From the NCBI GenBank assembly GCA_019009955.1, contig CM032228.1:177072501-177136500 (forward strand): 64,000 nt of DNA, read 5' to 3'. The stretch's first letter is position 1. Every line of letters begins with the position of its first letter. A program made the position numbers and the translations under genes. The stretch is from Riptortus pedestris. Its lineage: Eukaryota > Arthropoda > Insecta > Hemiptera > Alydidae. The notes beneath the pieces were generated by a model. That model was not told where the DNA came from. It searched no databases and saw only the letters and a list, made by a program, of their open reading frames with translations. Positions 36,932 through 50,418 of this stretch are shown here, one piece after another.

Positions 36932-37058
36932 CACTGCTGGTAGTGGTGGAAGCAAGTCTCCAGGAGGTGGAACTACACCGGGCACATCAGGCCCAGACCT
37001 AAAGACTCCCCCAGCCTCTCACAAAGCTGTTCACAATGTCAAGGGAGATCACCCTTCT
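36932..37058 (+). CDS. Syt7: Syt7 exon: Gly/Pro/Ser-rich linker
   Basis: A 127-base exon lies between TTGTGTTTCAG and CCTTCT/GTAAGT, both good consensus splice sites. The first base completes a codon (acceptor phase 2) and the exon ends on a codon border (donor phase 0). It encodes about 42 residues, TAGSGGSKSPGGGTTPGTSG then PDLKTPPASHKAVHNVKGDH and PS. This is a low-complexity, flexible segment of the kind that joins the membrane anchor of synaptotagmins to the first C2 domain. Assignment rests on strand, the matching phase with the next exon at 52758, and its composition. In other animals this linker is the alternatively spliced part of Syt7, so the exon may be optional. The upstream partner exon was not found. 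Confidence 0.8.
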
Positions 37059-37204
37059 GTAAGTAACATTTTCTTAGGTCATGTATTCGTTTTCATACAT
37101 ATTTTTCGTTTTCTTTCTGATTTTATTTATATATGATTTTCTTTTCCCTGCTATGGTTGCCGAACATTTAATAAAATCTGAGCTCTAAGAAAAAAATAAA
37201 AACA

Positions 37205-37430
37205 AAAAGGTTGTCATATTTACAGAATTTCTCCGTTTTTACCATCCCTGAATCTTGCATGACTAGTTTTGGCGTCAGATGTATGTGCATGTGGATCTCT
37301 CATAACCCAAAAACATCTAGTTTTAGGGTGTAGAAATTCCGTATTTAGGACTGTTGTAATATTTGGTTAGACACCTCCTCTTCTCATCGAAATCGACTAA
37401 GCGCCCTTAGTAGTTGCGTTTAGAAGCAAG
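37205..37430 (+). repeat. Family D interspersed repeat
   Basis: CTGAATCTTGCATGACTAGT, TTTTGGCGTCAGATGTATGT, CTCATAACCCAAAAACATCT and AGGACTGTTGTAATATTTGG match, in order, the repeats at 50.4 and 58.95 kb. I recall close relatives as a very common family in planthopper sequence, which is one reason for suggesting a hemipteran. Confidence 0.65.
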
Positions 37431-37972
37431 CAAAATTTAAAATGAGCAACTCGTTCTCTACTTATTAGAGGTGCGCAGTATTTGTTTACATACATCATTA
37501 ATAATTTAATTTATTTTCCTGTAACACACAATTATTATTGCCTAAACGGGCACAAAATAAATTCCATGAAAAAAAAACCCCTATGCAAATATGAATCGGA
37601 TGTTTCCTGCTAAAAATAAATATAACAACAAATTTAAATCCTATATCACTTTTATTATAAATGCAAATAAAGTGAAATACCTACTTTTCTAAACCGTTCT
37701 AACAGTATATATGTTATAACTTCTTCAAAAGTTTAAATGTCGAATTTCACTCATATACCTCAACACTGGATTGCTACAAACTGAAAATGCAGAAGAAAAT
37801 CCACTGAGTACGCCGGTTTGCAGCAATTCAAGCATATATGTGTTTTATTTACCGGGCATAGTAATTATTTGCAAGCTAGGTTTCTTTTTGGGGCATTAAT
37901 AGTTTCTCATTTTTATTTAATTTTTAATTTACAGTGTGAAGGCGTTCATTAGTAGACTTATTTTTATTTATT

Positions 37973-38885
37973 AACTAGCTAAGTTGCCCGGCTTCGCCCG
38001 GGAAATCATTTGAGGTTGAATGATGCAGGTATTTTTTTTTTGGTCTTTACTTTGTACAATATTTTTACATGTTCCCACCTCAATGCTTAGAATTTACCCC
38101 GAGTTCGGCATGCTGGGGATGTGTTAATAATAAAAGTATTTGTTATGTACTTAATTCTACAAAATACACAATATTTTTATATTACCCGTTTTCTGTGCTT
38201 GTATACTTTTTTTATATATAACAATCATTACCGTATTAACCACATTATTCATAATCATAGAATAGAGTGCACACCTTTTGTCATGTGCACGTTCGCAAAA
38301 AAACAAAAAAAAAACAATAGGAAACGATTTTTCTTTTCATGTCTCCCTAACAACCCCCACTCCAGTTCGTTCTTAAAAATGTTAATAAAGCTTATAGTCC
38401 GAAATACGGAGTTTCGTTTATTTATTATATTTAGTCTTTCGTGTCCTAAAACATTGTTAACCTCTTCTATAGTTTTTTGAGTATACCTCATTTTTACTTC
38501 GTTATACGGCAAAAGTGTAAATAACAATTGTTACTTTAAATAACAAAACAAACAACTTTTGTTATATGCACGTTTGCCGAAAAATGAATTGGTTTCGAAA
38601 TATCGCGATTTTATATTTCAGACCTCCCTTATAACCCCCACTCCTGTTCGTACCTCAAAATTTCAATAAAGCTTATAATCAGGGAGGTGTTACTACCAAA
38701 TCACATCATAATATGCCTATATTAAAAACCCTTTAATAAGTGCTATTAAAATTGTTGATTCCTACTACAGTTTTAGTTAACCAAACCTGTTTTAGTAGTA
38801 ATATACATACCAAGTTTCATAAAATACCAGCCGTTTACGATTATATAAAGGACATACAGAAAAACATTCATTTTTATATATAAGA
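37973..38885 (+). repeat. Family B element with two internal units
   Basis: The 5' end ACTAGCTAAGTTGCCCGGCT plus TCGCCCGGG is at 37975. It continues through GAAATCATTTGAGGTTGAAT and two internal units spaced about 283 bases apart (landmarks CATGTGCACGTTCGC and ATATGCACGTTTGCC). The 3' end is ACCAAGTTTCATAAAATACC and an AT-rich tail TTTTATATATAAG. This looks close to the ancestral structure of the family. It carries no long frame. Confidence 0.78.
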
Positions 38886-38889
38886 AGAT

Positions 38890-40159
38890 TTGTGCTAAGG
38901 TTCTTCAAATCAGATTAAACTTAGAAGAAATAAATAATTGAATTTACAAGAATGCCCCTAAATACCTATATTTTGTAAATAGTGTTATGACTCAAACATT
39001 TAGAGAATTCAGGTAGAGGTAAATTTTGTGTTGATAATGTTATTTTTCTACTTGAAAAGCACGCTCTTTCTGTTTCTCTTTTGAGCATCCTTTAGCCATT
39101 CCCCAACTACTACACTCGGATGATCAGACAAACTTCCTCGTCCTATTTCGCCTGTAGCGTGTACATTGCACAGCTGTTTCCAATAGTTATGCCTCGATTG
39201 GCACACCTAAACAAAGGTTACTCATTCTATCTCACTTTACCCCACCCGGAGGTGCTTCCTCCCCATCTCCCCTTCTTTTACATACATCTGCAGTCATATA
39301 TTAATAAAATAGCAACAATTGCATCCCGCCTCGTATGGAGTCAAAAGTCACAAACAACTAACTCCCATAGGAATTCATTGAGTATTCTTGGTAGTTTCTG
39401 TTTAGTTCATTCTGTTATAATCGAAGGCATTCTAGTACATTTTCATCAAATCGAATAAATTAATCCGAAATGTTCCTCGAATATTCCAGAGCACTTTATT
39501 TCCCCATATACAGGTCAGTTAGTTCATTTAAGATTTTTTCTGATATTTACTAAGTCATTTACATTTAATAGAACTAGAAAAATCCACACATATTAAGAGA
39601 CTGAGAAAATGTTGGTTAACAAGTAAGAAAGTCTTCACATTCATCAAGCGTTTACTCCACCTCCTCAAAACCTACCATACACACCCAAACACCATACCGC
39701 ATGATATTGACTACGATAATACAGAAACGGAAGTAGTCCGTGAAAAATAATGCCGTCTGGATATTTAAATAGACAAGCACTCGTCTATTTTTATATTAGC
39801 ATATAGATTTAAACGGTAATAATGTTTATTAGGAAATATTGATTAGGATTAGGATTAATATGATTTGGGCAATCAACAAGTAGGTTATTATTACCTTGAT
39901 AGTAGTACAATGTTGTTTACAAGTCCCTGTTTTACACTATGTCTTAAATAATATCAACTAATATAGGAAATACTGATATGCGATGGTAAGAAAATTTGAT
40001 CAAACTTGGATTTTCCATTCATGCGAGATGTTAGAAAGAAGGAACGTAGGAATGTTTGATATATGTGTGAGATACAAGCATATATATATATATATATGTT
40101 TAACACTAAATTTAACGTATATTATTAATAGCGTGTTAAAATAGTTATTAAACGGAATA

Positions 40160-40214
<55 letters not shown>

Positions 40215-40480
40215 ATATATTGACAACAAGATCTGCCCCTCTCATGGGTAATTACATGTATTGGGTTGTTTCCTTTTTAAATATTACCTAACTATACCCT
40301 CCGAATCCAATGAGATGTTTGGTGTTTTCGACTTTCCCACCAATTCCTCTGTACCCAATAAAATACCATTTTACTGAATTTAAGTTATTTATTGTATGGT
40401 AATATATGGTACCATGGTATTATTGTAATTCATGGTAATATATGGTGTTATCTTTATTTGATCACTTAAAAAGTGAACTC
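38890..40480. other. Unassigned stretch inside the Syt7 intron
   Basis: I saw no exon. A 112-codon + frame (39120-39458) has no recognisable domain. Two (AT)n tracts lie at 40078-40098 and 40164-40211. A short repetitive patch of TATGGTAATATATGGTACCA type lies at 40393-40453. Confidence 0.45.
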
Positions 40481-40486
40481 ATCTAT

Positions 40487-40612
40487 TTTTAGCAGATTTT
40501 CCACAGGGAAAACTAGCTATTGAGGCCGGACTCATGACGCGATTTTCGATATCTTTCTTCAAATGTCCACCTATCCTACCTAGGAGATGACGGAAATGAG
40601 GTTCCTTCAAAG

Positions 40613-40664
<52 letters not shown>

Positions 40665-41440
40665 CTGTTACCGCTCTAGCAGTCGCAATTACAGTTTAAT
40701 CGTTACTAAAATCGATATTTAGTCGTCTTATGAAAAAAGAAAGGTCAAGTTTGTTAACGGCTGAAATTGTGAAAGTGGAAGGGGGGGGGGGTTGAGGTAA
40801 GGAATTTCAAAAATTCGAAATATATTCGATACTATACATCGGACCGAAAAAGTGTATAGAACTACTCTTATTGCAAATTTAATCTACTATAAATATTGTT
40901 GTATACATTTAATCTCTATCTTGAATATTAACCGAGATATTTGCATTTTTTTTTATTTGCAGCCTTCAGCAAACCCACACTTCTACTAATGTTACATGCA
41001 CAATATTCTCTTATATAATAAACCACATTATTTGAAGCTTAAATATTAAGTATTGTTTTCAAGAGACATTTATTAAGCGAGATACATACAAATATGTTCT
41101 GGTGACCCCCCTTCCGTCATAAGTTCTTGGACTACTAAAATTTGATTGATGGAAATAAAAATTATTATGATTCATTATGAATTAATAAATGAAATAATAT
41201 GTTATATTCTGATATATTTCAGTATTTTTTTTTCTTTCCGGTGAGTTTGGGAGACCTGTTTGTTAACATTTCAGACGCTTTTCGTTGGGATGTTATAAAA
41301 TTGACTGAAATATTTCTCATTACTGTTTGTATTTATTCACTTAATATTCACGGAGGTGTGTTACCAGTATGTAGATTTGTCTATTGCACAACTTCAAGAG
41401 AGAAATCTGCTTAGTTTAGGCAACCCCTGCGTGATAGGCT
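40487..41440 (-). mobile_element. Family A element, copy 13, long form
   Basis: On the minus strand the left end is GCCTATCACGCAGGGGTTGC with AAACTAAGCAGATTTC, and the right end is GGAAAATCTGCTAAAAA. The (AT)n tract is at about 40614-40661. It shares with the 19.9-20.7 kb copy the extra left-hand segment, including TTTTATAACATCCCAACGAA and a C-rich run, making it over 950 bases long. The + frame at 41199-41414 lies wholly within it and is not a gene. Confidence 0.85.
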
Positions 41441-42577
41441 TTTTTTTTTTAATTATAAGGTGTTTATACCTAATTCCTTAAAGAAATTGATGTGGGATGT
41501 ATTAAAGTATATTTGCGAGTGCAAAACAATATTCAATTCGTAGTCCCGGCTTATTTAAATCTTATGAACGCTAAAAAAGAACACAACAAAAAAAAATTCT
41601 ACACAACCCTGAACCGCACGTGGAAATTCCACATTTGAATATTTCATAAATATTGAATACTGCGAAATAATAAAATAAGTGACTGATAGTATGCCTCTTC
41701 AACATACACAGGCTTTATAAAATACAGCTTTAAAGGAGATTTATTTGAGGCAAGTTGAAGCAAAACAAATTGGTAGATTCCGGGGAAAAATGGAATAACA
41801 GGAAAAAGGTGTGGGAGAGACAAGCGGTTTGGATTTAAGAAGAACAACCCGGGAATTGGGTGAGTAATAGGCCTTGCCGGTTGCCGCACCTGCCTTCCTT
41901 GACAACTCTAACCCACTTCAGCAATTACTAGGTTTTAAAACATTCAAGTTAAAGTTTGCTTTAAACCCTTTTCCATCTTCTCTCCCCCTTTTATACTCTC
42001 TACTCGAGATCCTCTCAGATTCATCTCTCTCTCTCTCTCTCACACACCCTCTCTCTCTACCTCTCGCACTCACACAAACACCTGTTCCATCATTATACTC
42101 TCTGTCTTCTTAATTGAGACATCCACCTGAAAGGAAGGTTACCATTTGAGATAGCCTCAAAGGCAGATATGAGTTTCACTAATTTTCTGTTTGAACGCCT
42201 TCAAAGCGGCATATAGAAGCGTCAAGTACTTTCAGCTTGATCTGGATTTATGGCAATTCGTATCACTAACACGCTCCTAAACCCCCTAATATAAGTAAGT
42301 CCTATCAATTGTTGTTCAACGTCCGAAGAATACTTCTCATTCAGATAAAAGTAAGAGGACACTTTTATCACAGAGAGTTGAGATGAAAAACGAAGCAAAG
42401 CAGTAGGCGTACCAGCCAAAAATATTTATTTCTATAATATAATGAAATATATGAGCCATTACGAGAATATAGGATGGTTTGGTATCGGCTACAAATTATA
42501 AATCCTTTAAATAGAGTAATTTATTTATTTTTTTTATGCTGACAGAGAGGAAGAGAAGGGAGCAAAAAAAAAAAAAA

Positions 42578-43255
42578 GTTCGTCACGCAGGGGCTGCGTA
42601 AACTAAGCAGATTTCCTATGTGAAGTTTAGCAATAGAGAAATCTGCATACTGGTAACACAACACCACCATAAGTATATACAAACGGTAGTGAGAAATCTT
42701 TCAGTTAATTTTAATAAACTCTCAACTGAAACGGCTTCTGAATTGTAAGAATAATTTATATTTTAATAACTCAAATTTTAGTAGTCCAAGAACTTAAGAA
42801 GGGGGAGGGGCGGATGAACAGAACGTATTTGCATAAATCTCACAAAGTAAAGAAGGTTAGGTAAGGTTAGAAACGACAGGTTAGGTTAGAAGCTTCCGTC
42901 AGAGCCGGGTGTTGTTCGGGTTAGTTCGAAAACGGCCGAACTAACCCGAACAACACCCGACCACAGGCTTCTTAAAAATGCGAATATCTCGATTAATATT
43001 CAAGATAGAGAATAAGTGTATATAACAATATTTGTAGTAAATTTAATTTGCAATAAGATTGGTTCTATACAATTTTTCGATCCGATGCAAAATAACGGAG
43101 GTAGTTAGAATTTTCGAAAATCCCCCCTCTAAACCCCCCTCCCTCTGGTACGATTTCAGCCATTAACGAACTTGATCTGTCTTTTTACATAAAACGGTTA
43201 AATATCGAGTTTCGTAACGATCAAACAAAAATTGCGACCGCTAGAGCGTTAACAG

Positions 43256-43327
<72 letters not shown>

Positions 43328-43451
43328 TTGAACGGACCTCATTTTCGTCATCTCCTGGGTAGGATCGATGGACATTTGAAGAAATTCTTCGAAACTCGCT
43401 TCATGAGTACGACCTCAATAGCTGATTTCCCTTAAGGGAAATCTGCTAAAA
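42578..43451 (+). mobile_element. Family A element, copy 14, with a 23-bp perfect hairpin
   Basis: Left end GTTCGTCACGCAGGGGCTGC, right end palindrome plus TGCTAAAA, (AT)n at about 43259-43321. The left half carries a perfect inverted repeat (arms 42906-42928 and 42937-42959, 8-base loop), preceded by several AGGTTAGGTTAG-like phrases. The segment 42660-42790 contains material also seen in the long-form copies. Confidence 0.92.
42906..42959. repeat. Perfect 23-bp inverted repeat with 8-base loop
   Basis: The left arm begins CGGGTGTTGTTCGGG and the right arm ends CCCGAACAACACCCG; the loop is AAAACGGC. All 23 positions pair. It is far more GC-rich than the surrounding element. Other family A copies hold different, shorter palindromes in the same region (for example CCGCC...GGCGG in copy 1). 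Confidence 0.97.
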
Positions 43452-43979
43452 GCACTCAGTGAAAGTTACATCTTGAATAACTTCATTGAAACTTCATGCA
43501 AGCTCTGAAGAAGGAAAGCAATGAATAAACTCCTCTATTTGAAGGATTGAGAATTTATAGCCAATATCCAACCATCCTTTACTATCATTCAATAACCCAC
43601 GGTAACCAACAACAGATAGATGATGAACTATTATGGATTCCGAAACACAAATCCATTATAACAAACAATGTGAATGTATTTTCATTTTTGAATTTGTATT
43701 CATATGTATTCTGAGATTTGGGCTTACCCTTTTTAATCAAATTACTTACTTTAATTCAGCAAAAGCTCGAAAACTATCTACAATCGCACGAAACTTCAAT
43801 AGCTAAGGCTTGTTGGCAATGACTAATTTATTTGGTTAACTTATGCTTAAAATTCATAATTAATCTATGCATACATTATATTAAAACAGTTGGCTGGGAT
43901 GTCTAGTATATAGATCTACTTCGTTTTACAGCCAAGATGTCCTCACCAGGGTGTACCTTACTAAATAAATTGCGACTGC

Positions 43980-44955
43980 TGAAGCGTGAACCTAATCCAC
44001 GACTCTAGGTTTTTTTTTCTCCTCATAGTAACCCTGTGAGGAGTTATTTATTTGAACACATGTTCCATTGCCATATGGCATATTACATGTATGATTATGT
44101 TTAAATACATTTTTATGTTACAATATATACACGTTAATCAACTATCAACTGAAATATAATATAAAAAAAATAATAATAATAAAATAAAATATTAAAATAA
44201 GTAAGATAATTACAAATAAAATGAAAAAGTAAATAAATAAAATAAGAACAAAAAAAACAAATCCAAATATATTGAATTATAATTCCCATTTTTACATTCT
44301 AATGTACTCTCGCTACATTCATATCCATACTTTTGATAAACTTTATAAGTTCTTTATTATATTTATTAAATATAATATGAGGTGGTTCTGGCCAATTAAA
44401 ATTATGTTCATTATTAAATTTGATCTATTTCGATTAAATGTTGAACATTTATAAAGTATATATAAAAACCTTTGTGTTGTATGTGAGTCGCAAGTACATT
44501 TGTCATTGTCTGGAATTTTAAATCTTGTTAAATAATGTCCTGTCTGTCCATGTTCTGTAAGAAATTGTGTGCATTTGTGATGTTGACTCTTAATTGTGTT
44601 GTAGTTGTTGTGAGTTATATTTGGTATGTATGATGTAAGCTGTACGATTTGTTACATGCCGTCCTTTCTCTGTTCTTCTTATGCATTGTGTCAGTACGTA
44701 AGTCTTTCTCAATGTGTGAGAGTGGTACGAGAGAGATTTATGGAATTATTTTTGTATCTCGAGCTGCTTCCTTTGCTAACGTGTCAGCTTGTTCGTTCCC
44801 AATATTTCCTGAATAGGCTTTTATCCAGTATATGAGTATGTGTAGATTTAAATGTATAATTTCTAGAATATTTTGTCTGATGTTTTCCGTAAACGGGTTG
44901 CGTATTGAGTAAATGAGTGTCGTGTTGTCAGTGTGTATGGGTGTACGTCTGTAGG
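43980..44955 (-). pseudogene. LINE relic: RNase H domain, C-terminal zinc-knuckle region and 3' end
   Basis: On the minus strand the reading runs HTDNTTLIYSIRNPFTENIR near 44930-44870, YWIKAYSGNIGNEQADTLAK near 44835-44775, then a break, then FLTEHGQTGHYLTRFKIPDN and DKCTCDSH near 44570-44485. These are the RNase H and cysteine-rich end of an insect LINE ORF2. In intact proteins the motif order is TDS, WIKAH-GI-GNE-AD and a C-x-C...H...C tail. The RNase H catalytic aspartates of TDN and the final AD are kept; WIKAH has become WIKAY. Stops and frameshifts make it dead. The AT-rich 3' UTR ends with a small stem (CTCCTCACAGGGTTACTATG then AGGAG). Confidence 0.72.
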
Positions 44956-44959
44956 TTTA

Positions 44960-46168
44960 CGAAGTATATTATAGTCAACACCTACTAGCTAACCTGAGAC
45001 CCCTCTGTAAGATTGATGATGCATATAATACTGCTGAATATTAATATCATTAATGGCAGCTTTGTTTAATATCAACCATCATTAAAGGTTCATTCTAAAC
45101 GCTAATCGTTTCTGATCCATTAAGTAATTCTCTTCCTCAAGCTCACCTTATCATTTAGTTTTTGTGGAAGGTTCTGCTAAGGAAAAATGTACCATTTCAT
45201 AAAGCTTTTAAATTGGACGTGAATAGCCTTTCTATGTAGGAAATATGAGGTGGTACGAACCCCACTAGAGGTGACAGGTTCGGATAAAAGCCCTACTGAT
45301 TGCAATATAGATGGCAAGCCCTTCTCTCCACAGTTGCTGTCTTGCTCCGAATTGATGTGACATCTCATGATTTACGATCCCTTATGAGATCAACGCACCA
45401 TTTAACCCAACTATCTTCCTCACTCTCTTCCCCTGAAATTTTTTCTTCCGTGAAATAAACCTGCGCTTTCCTAACAGCAATGGACAATATTAGCTCAATA
45501 CATAGAGGTATTAAACCACATAATAATTGGCTATAGAAAAGTGTATTAATGCTCATAAACAAGTGAAACGCATGATCCTAATATATTGTGAGGATTAAAT
45601 AGATATAAAAAATCGGCCAGAGTGAATAACACTAAATAGCAATAACACTAAAAAAAAAATCCTTATTTTCATAAATACCTTTTCTGGGCTTGTTTGATAA
45701 TTGGCAACGTGAAAACAAGCAACCATAACTTAATTCGAGTAAATAAAATAAAAAATATGATTATTCAATATAATTATAAATTGAGTCGGATAGTGCACAC
45801 CCACTCAATCAATCACAGACGCTCAAGAATACCTATCACTCTCTCTCTCCCCACCCGCGTTTTTCAAGCAGTTAAAACAGAATTAAATATTTTGAGCCAA
45901 AATATTAAAATAAAGTTAACTGCTGGAATAGAAATGAAAAAAAGGCACATAGAATAATCGGATAAATATAATCAAATGAAGAGAAAAATTTGCTAGATAT
46001 ATTAACACGGTCATTGTAGAGAAAAGAACGAATCGGGCAATCTGAAGGGTCCTTTTTTAGCTTCATTATAGAAAAATTTGATGGTTACTTACCAGGCTCT
46101 AGCTTCAAATTAAAATAAGAGAGTTAATCTAGTCCTAATAAAAGATGATAGTTTCGTAATAGCGCCTT

Positions 46169-46208
<40 letters not shown>

Positions 46209-46468
46209 TAAGGGTGTGCTGAAACAAATAGCCAAATCCAGGTAATCGTCTGACTCTCCTCTCAATAAATAACAAAAATATACCTTTCTTTTTCAACGGC
46301 ATGAGCCAACTTTGTACTCATGATACTCGAGATAAGCAACAGAATACGGAAGTATGTCTGAGAAAGATAAGTGCTTGGATTAAGTCTAGGACGTCCTTCA
46401 CCCAGGACTGCCCCAGCTATGTAGATATCCCACATCCTGGAATATCTCTCATATGGCGTAATCTGTAC

Positions 46469-46529
<61 letters not shown>

Positions 46530-49500
46530 TATTTTTCTCTCAGCCTGTCACAAGGTTTCCGATAGACTTAGAAGCGTGGTCCCTTAGCGTCATGTTAATA
46601 ATAAATTAAGTATTTCACAAGACTTAATACTTAATTAAAACAATGAAATAATAAGCTCAAGTTATGGAATGAATAGGTTTTTTTTGAAGACCGAAAAATA
46701 CTTGTCCTTTACCATTCAAATGACAAAGAGATGCATGGTACGAGACTTTAAGCATATGATATTACAAATAGGATATGGTATACAACATTTTAAAATCTGA
46801 ATAATTACTAAATCGGCTACTCTTGTGAAGTCGCTTTCTACATGAGATAAATGTAATGGCATGACTGAGGCTTTTATTTATCTGGGAATGATCGAACAGA
46901 TAGGTTGTGATAAAGATGTTTCATATAAGACGAAACACTACCAAGTATTAATATTAAAATACTTCAAATATGGTGATCATATTTTCATAGTAACGATCAG
47001 ACCGACTGAATGACAGATCTATGAGAATGAAACAAAAGTACAGACTTGACTATTCACAAACCATTTTACATCATGTCCTCAATATTATCACAGACACTCA
47101 AGATTTTTTGGGCCAGCATTTTATAACTTGCTATCGTACGATTTCCTTTCGATCGGTCCCACTACTGCACCATTTACAAGTTGGATTCAAAAGATGAAAC
47201 CCCGTTTTCGATTACTAAATATGACCAAATTAAATCCCCTTGGGTCACTTTTTTTTAAACATCCACTGAAAACACGCTCGCATTCTCCTTTACTGTGAGA
47301 ACTGTAATAATTAAAAAAATACAAAAACTAATTAAAAGCATCGCGGAACACTTGAATATCTTGGAAGATTAAGTTATTAATTTTAACGTTTAAAAAGTAA
47401 CGTAAGAAAAAGCATTTATGAAAACTGGAGATAAACCCGAATAGGCAAAAAACTAAACAATAATCATGGCAATGACAGTAAATTTATAAAGAAGAGGAAT
47501 TTGGAAGTGCTAAAGCCATAAAGGAAGAATTTCCCTATTTGACCTGGAAACATTGATACATTTATTTGTGAGAGACAATAACATCATTATGTTATTAAGT
47601 GCTTCCCATGAATTAGTTTATTGATGAGATAGATTTTGGTTATGTCTCAAAAGTAGATAAATTGAGTATTGAAAACGAGTTCGATGACGAAATCTGTAGA
47701 GGAAAGTTTTTAAAATGTTTCGGTTCTGAGAATATTCTTTCTGATTGAAGAAAAGCATCATTATTTTAAGGAATGGTTCTCGATGCTTGGGAGGAAACCA
47801 GAATTCTAGCCAAAGTTTCCAAGGATGTCCTGCCCAGACCAGTACTGGCCGATTTTAGCAGATCGGTTATCAAAAGTGCAAAAATTGTATCAGTAGGCCA
47901 TGTATGAAGTCATATAATTTACTATCCTCTTACCAAGCTTGGACATGAAAACAATGCTCAATCAGGAAAAACTGCCAAAGTCAGGAAAAAATTAGAGCAC
48001 TAGGTTGCTACTGTGTGTAGCACAGGGAGTAGCTAGGTTGCTGCTGTGGGGTGAAGAGGAATTTATTGGCAGAAAACTACTGAGATCATCGTTGTATTAA
48101 TAGCTGGTTATACTTCACAATCATTCCGATTGATGTTTTCTCAATCCTGGAATGTTGGCCGTATTCCGATAGAATGCCATTAAGCTGCTCATAAGAGAAT
48201 ATGCGTTTCTGATTACACTTCAATTTAAGCAAATATTTTGTGTAAGCATATTGAAAAATAAAACAATATCGCCGAGTTACTTAAAAACCACAGCTAAAAA
48301 TGTAGATACAGTAATAAAAAAAAACAATGGTATGAAAACAGGAGTTGGCATGAAATTAAACGATTAAAAACAACAACCAGTTATATCTCAGGAAAGAGAG
48401 AAAAAAGGGTTACTTCTCAGCTTTTTAAAGAACACTGTCATGTTGAATGATTTTATTATTTTTTTCAACAGGTTTCTTGCTGTCTTTCAAGTACTCTATT
48501 ATACTTCTCGGAATTCGTGAGAGAATGACCTTACTTTATAAAATATTTTTCATTCGTGGAAGATATCTGCACATAAACACCATACATTGCTAAGTCTTCT
48601 GGTCCTTAATTAAATGAAGGTGTATGGCGCATGTGTGAGACAGCCTTGCAATCAACCTGGGCCTCAATCAATCAGTCCACGTACGACTGATTTTAGAGGA
48701 TTCCCAATGTGCGATATCATCTTTGATTATTCTCAGCTTATTATGGCCAGGCTCCTCTCATTGATCCTCCAGCTCCAATTAATTGAGAAGTGGAGCTCCG
48801 TGTTCATGTTCGGCGGCGAGGGACACGTACGAAATATAAACTATTAAATGTGCCATGTACCTACTCTGTCGGTTTACATTTCATTTCCGTTGAAGCCAAT
48901 ATGGATAGGAGTCCAGTTCAGGTAAACTCTTCTTGCAGCTTACTCATAAAGGTATTCGAGTACTTTAATGACTGCACGTTCCTTATAGATATTATTGGCG
49001 TTCGAGAGTATTGTTACAGTGAGAGTATTGTTTTAAAAAATAATGTTGTTGGTTGGCAATGGCCAATCGATAGATGCTGGGAATTTGGCGAGACGCTCAA
49101 CCCAAAACAACTCCCACTTTGAGTGTTCAGCTTCAACCTTCATCGCCATCTAAATGACACAACGGAGTCAAAGAGTGAGTTTTAGAGGTCTAAAGCAGGT
49201 GTCTGTATTTAGCATATACTTATCTTCAGATTTTCCTGAATCAAGCTAGGCATTCGTGTCAACACACCCACCTGACCTCTTCAATATGTGTTGTGTTTTG
49301 GTATGTTTCCTGAAATCCTTGGATATGTGTTGCCATCAATTTCACAACGAACAAATACAAACTTCACTTGTTTTGATGATAATGTTGTCTAGTTCGTGTT
49401 GCTCTAATTGGGAACATAATTAGCATTAAAAGAGGTAAAATTTAATTGTCTGTTTGGATTTCTGTTGCATCTGAAGTCTTAATATCATTTCCTCAAGTTT

Positions 49501-50415
49501 CAGATATTGTTTATGTTACTGCCTGTAATGATTTATTTAAGGCCACCTATCTTATGATTTAAAAAGATAAGAACTTGATAAATAACTAAATCTAGAAAAT
49601 ATATATCTTACAGACTACATGTAAACACACTTAAGTTTAAAACACAACACCCAAGCCACTGATAGCACCGGTCGCGTCATATTTAAATTACATCACTACC
49701 CATGATGGGTACAAATGGAAAAGCAATCCCGTACAACAATGGGAGGAAACAAAATTAATGTCATAATTCGGAGGAAAAACAAGCTACGAGCAATTGAAAT
49801 TTGTGATGTTAGCTGATAAAAAAAAGTATGTGTGTGAACAATAACTCGATGAGTTGTTAATGCACACAAATCATTGAGAATGGCTCGAGTATAATTGGTT
49901 TAAATGCTCTCATTGAACATGACTTCCATTTTGAAAGCTAATAAATCGCCCCGGTTGTTTATTTCGAATCATGGGAAATCACATTTAAATCTCTCGTTTC
50001 AAATGTCGATGAATATAGATAAAATAATATATCAAAGAATTCATTTCCTCGCCCAGATAGCCAAGAGCTGTAATATTGAAACTTCTTCATTCACTTCAGA
50101 AATATTTGTCAATTTATTCATCATAAAGTCAGGGTTATTATGGGGCGACTCAACTACTTAGAATGCCAGTTTTAATAAAGCATTGCATGACATTTAAGAA
50201 TTCCAATTATGACTCACAAATTAGAATAGCATTTTCAGGACACCCTCAGAAACTTCGAAACCAAATTCAGAAATTTTCATTAAAAAATCATAATTGATAC
50301 CGAATCCTGGATATTTCTAATAGAAGAGAAAAGTGTAGTTTTACTTTTTAGAACTATTTATTAACAAAAAATACCGTTTTCAAAATTACCAAAAAGAAAG
50401 TAACGATACTCATGT
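44960..50415. other. Unassigned stretch inside the Syt7 intron
   Basis: I saw no exon. (AT)n tracts lie at 46172-46206 and 46472-46527. A GC-richer patch at 48610-48840 carries a 77-codon + frame, and 48790-49122 a 110-codon + frame; neither has a domain I recognise. A short imperfect duplication with TAGCTAGGTTGCTGCTGTGG occurs at 47998-48052. Confidence 0.4.
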
Positions 50416-50418
50416 TTA

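Noticed and set aside
41199..41414. 71-codon + frame reading SLGDLFVNISDAFRWDVIKL
   Set aside because: The same text recurs in decayed form in the 20.5 kb family A long copy, so it belongs to the element. No stop-free longer version or known domain was seen.
41874..42113. 79-codon + frame rich in Ser, Leu and Pro
   Set aside because: Its second half is a CT-rich simple repeat, and no domain is present.
42850..42895. GGTTAGGTTAG phrases suggesting insect telomeric TTAGG repeats
   Set aside because: There are only a few scattered partial units inside a family A copy, with no array.
47850..47885. TTTTAGCAGATCGG as a family A right end
   Set aside because: The match stops after the first ten bases and no other family A block is nearby.
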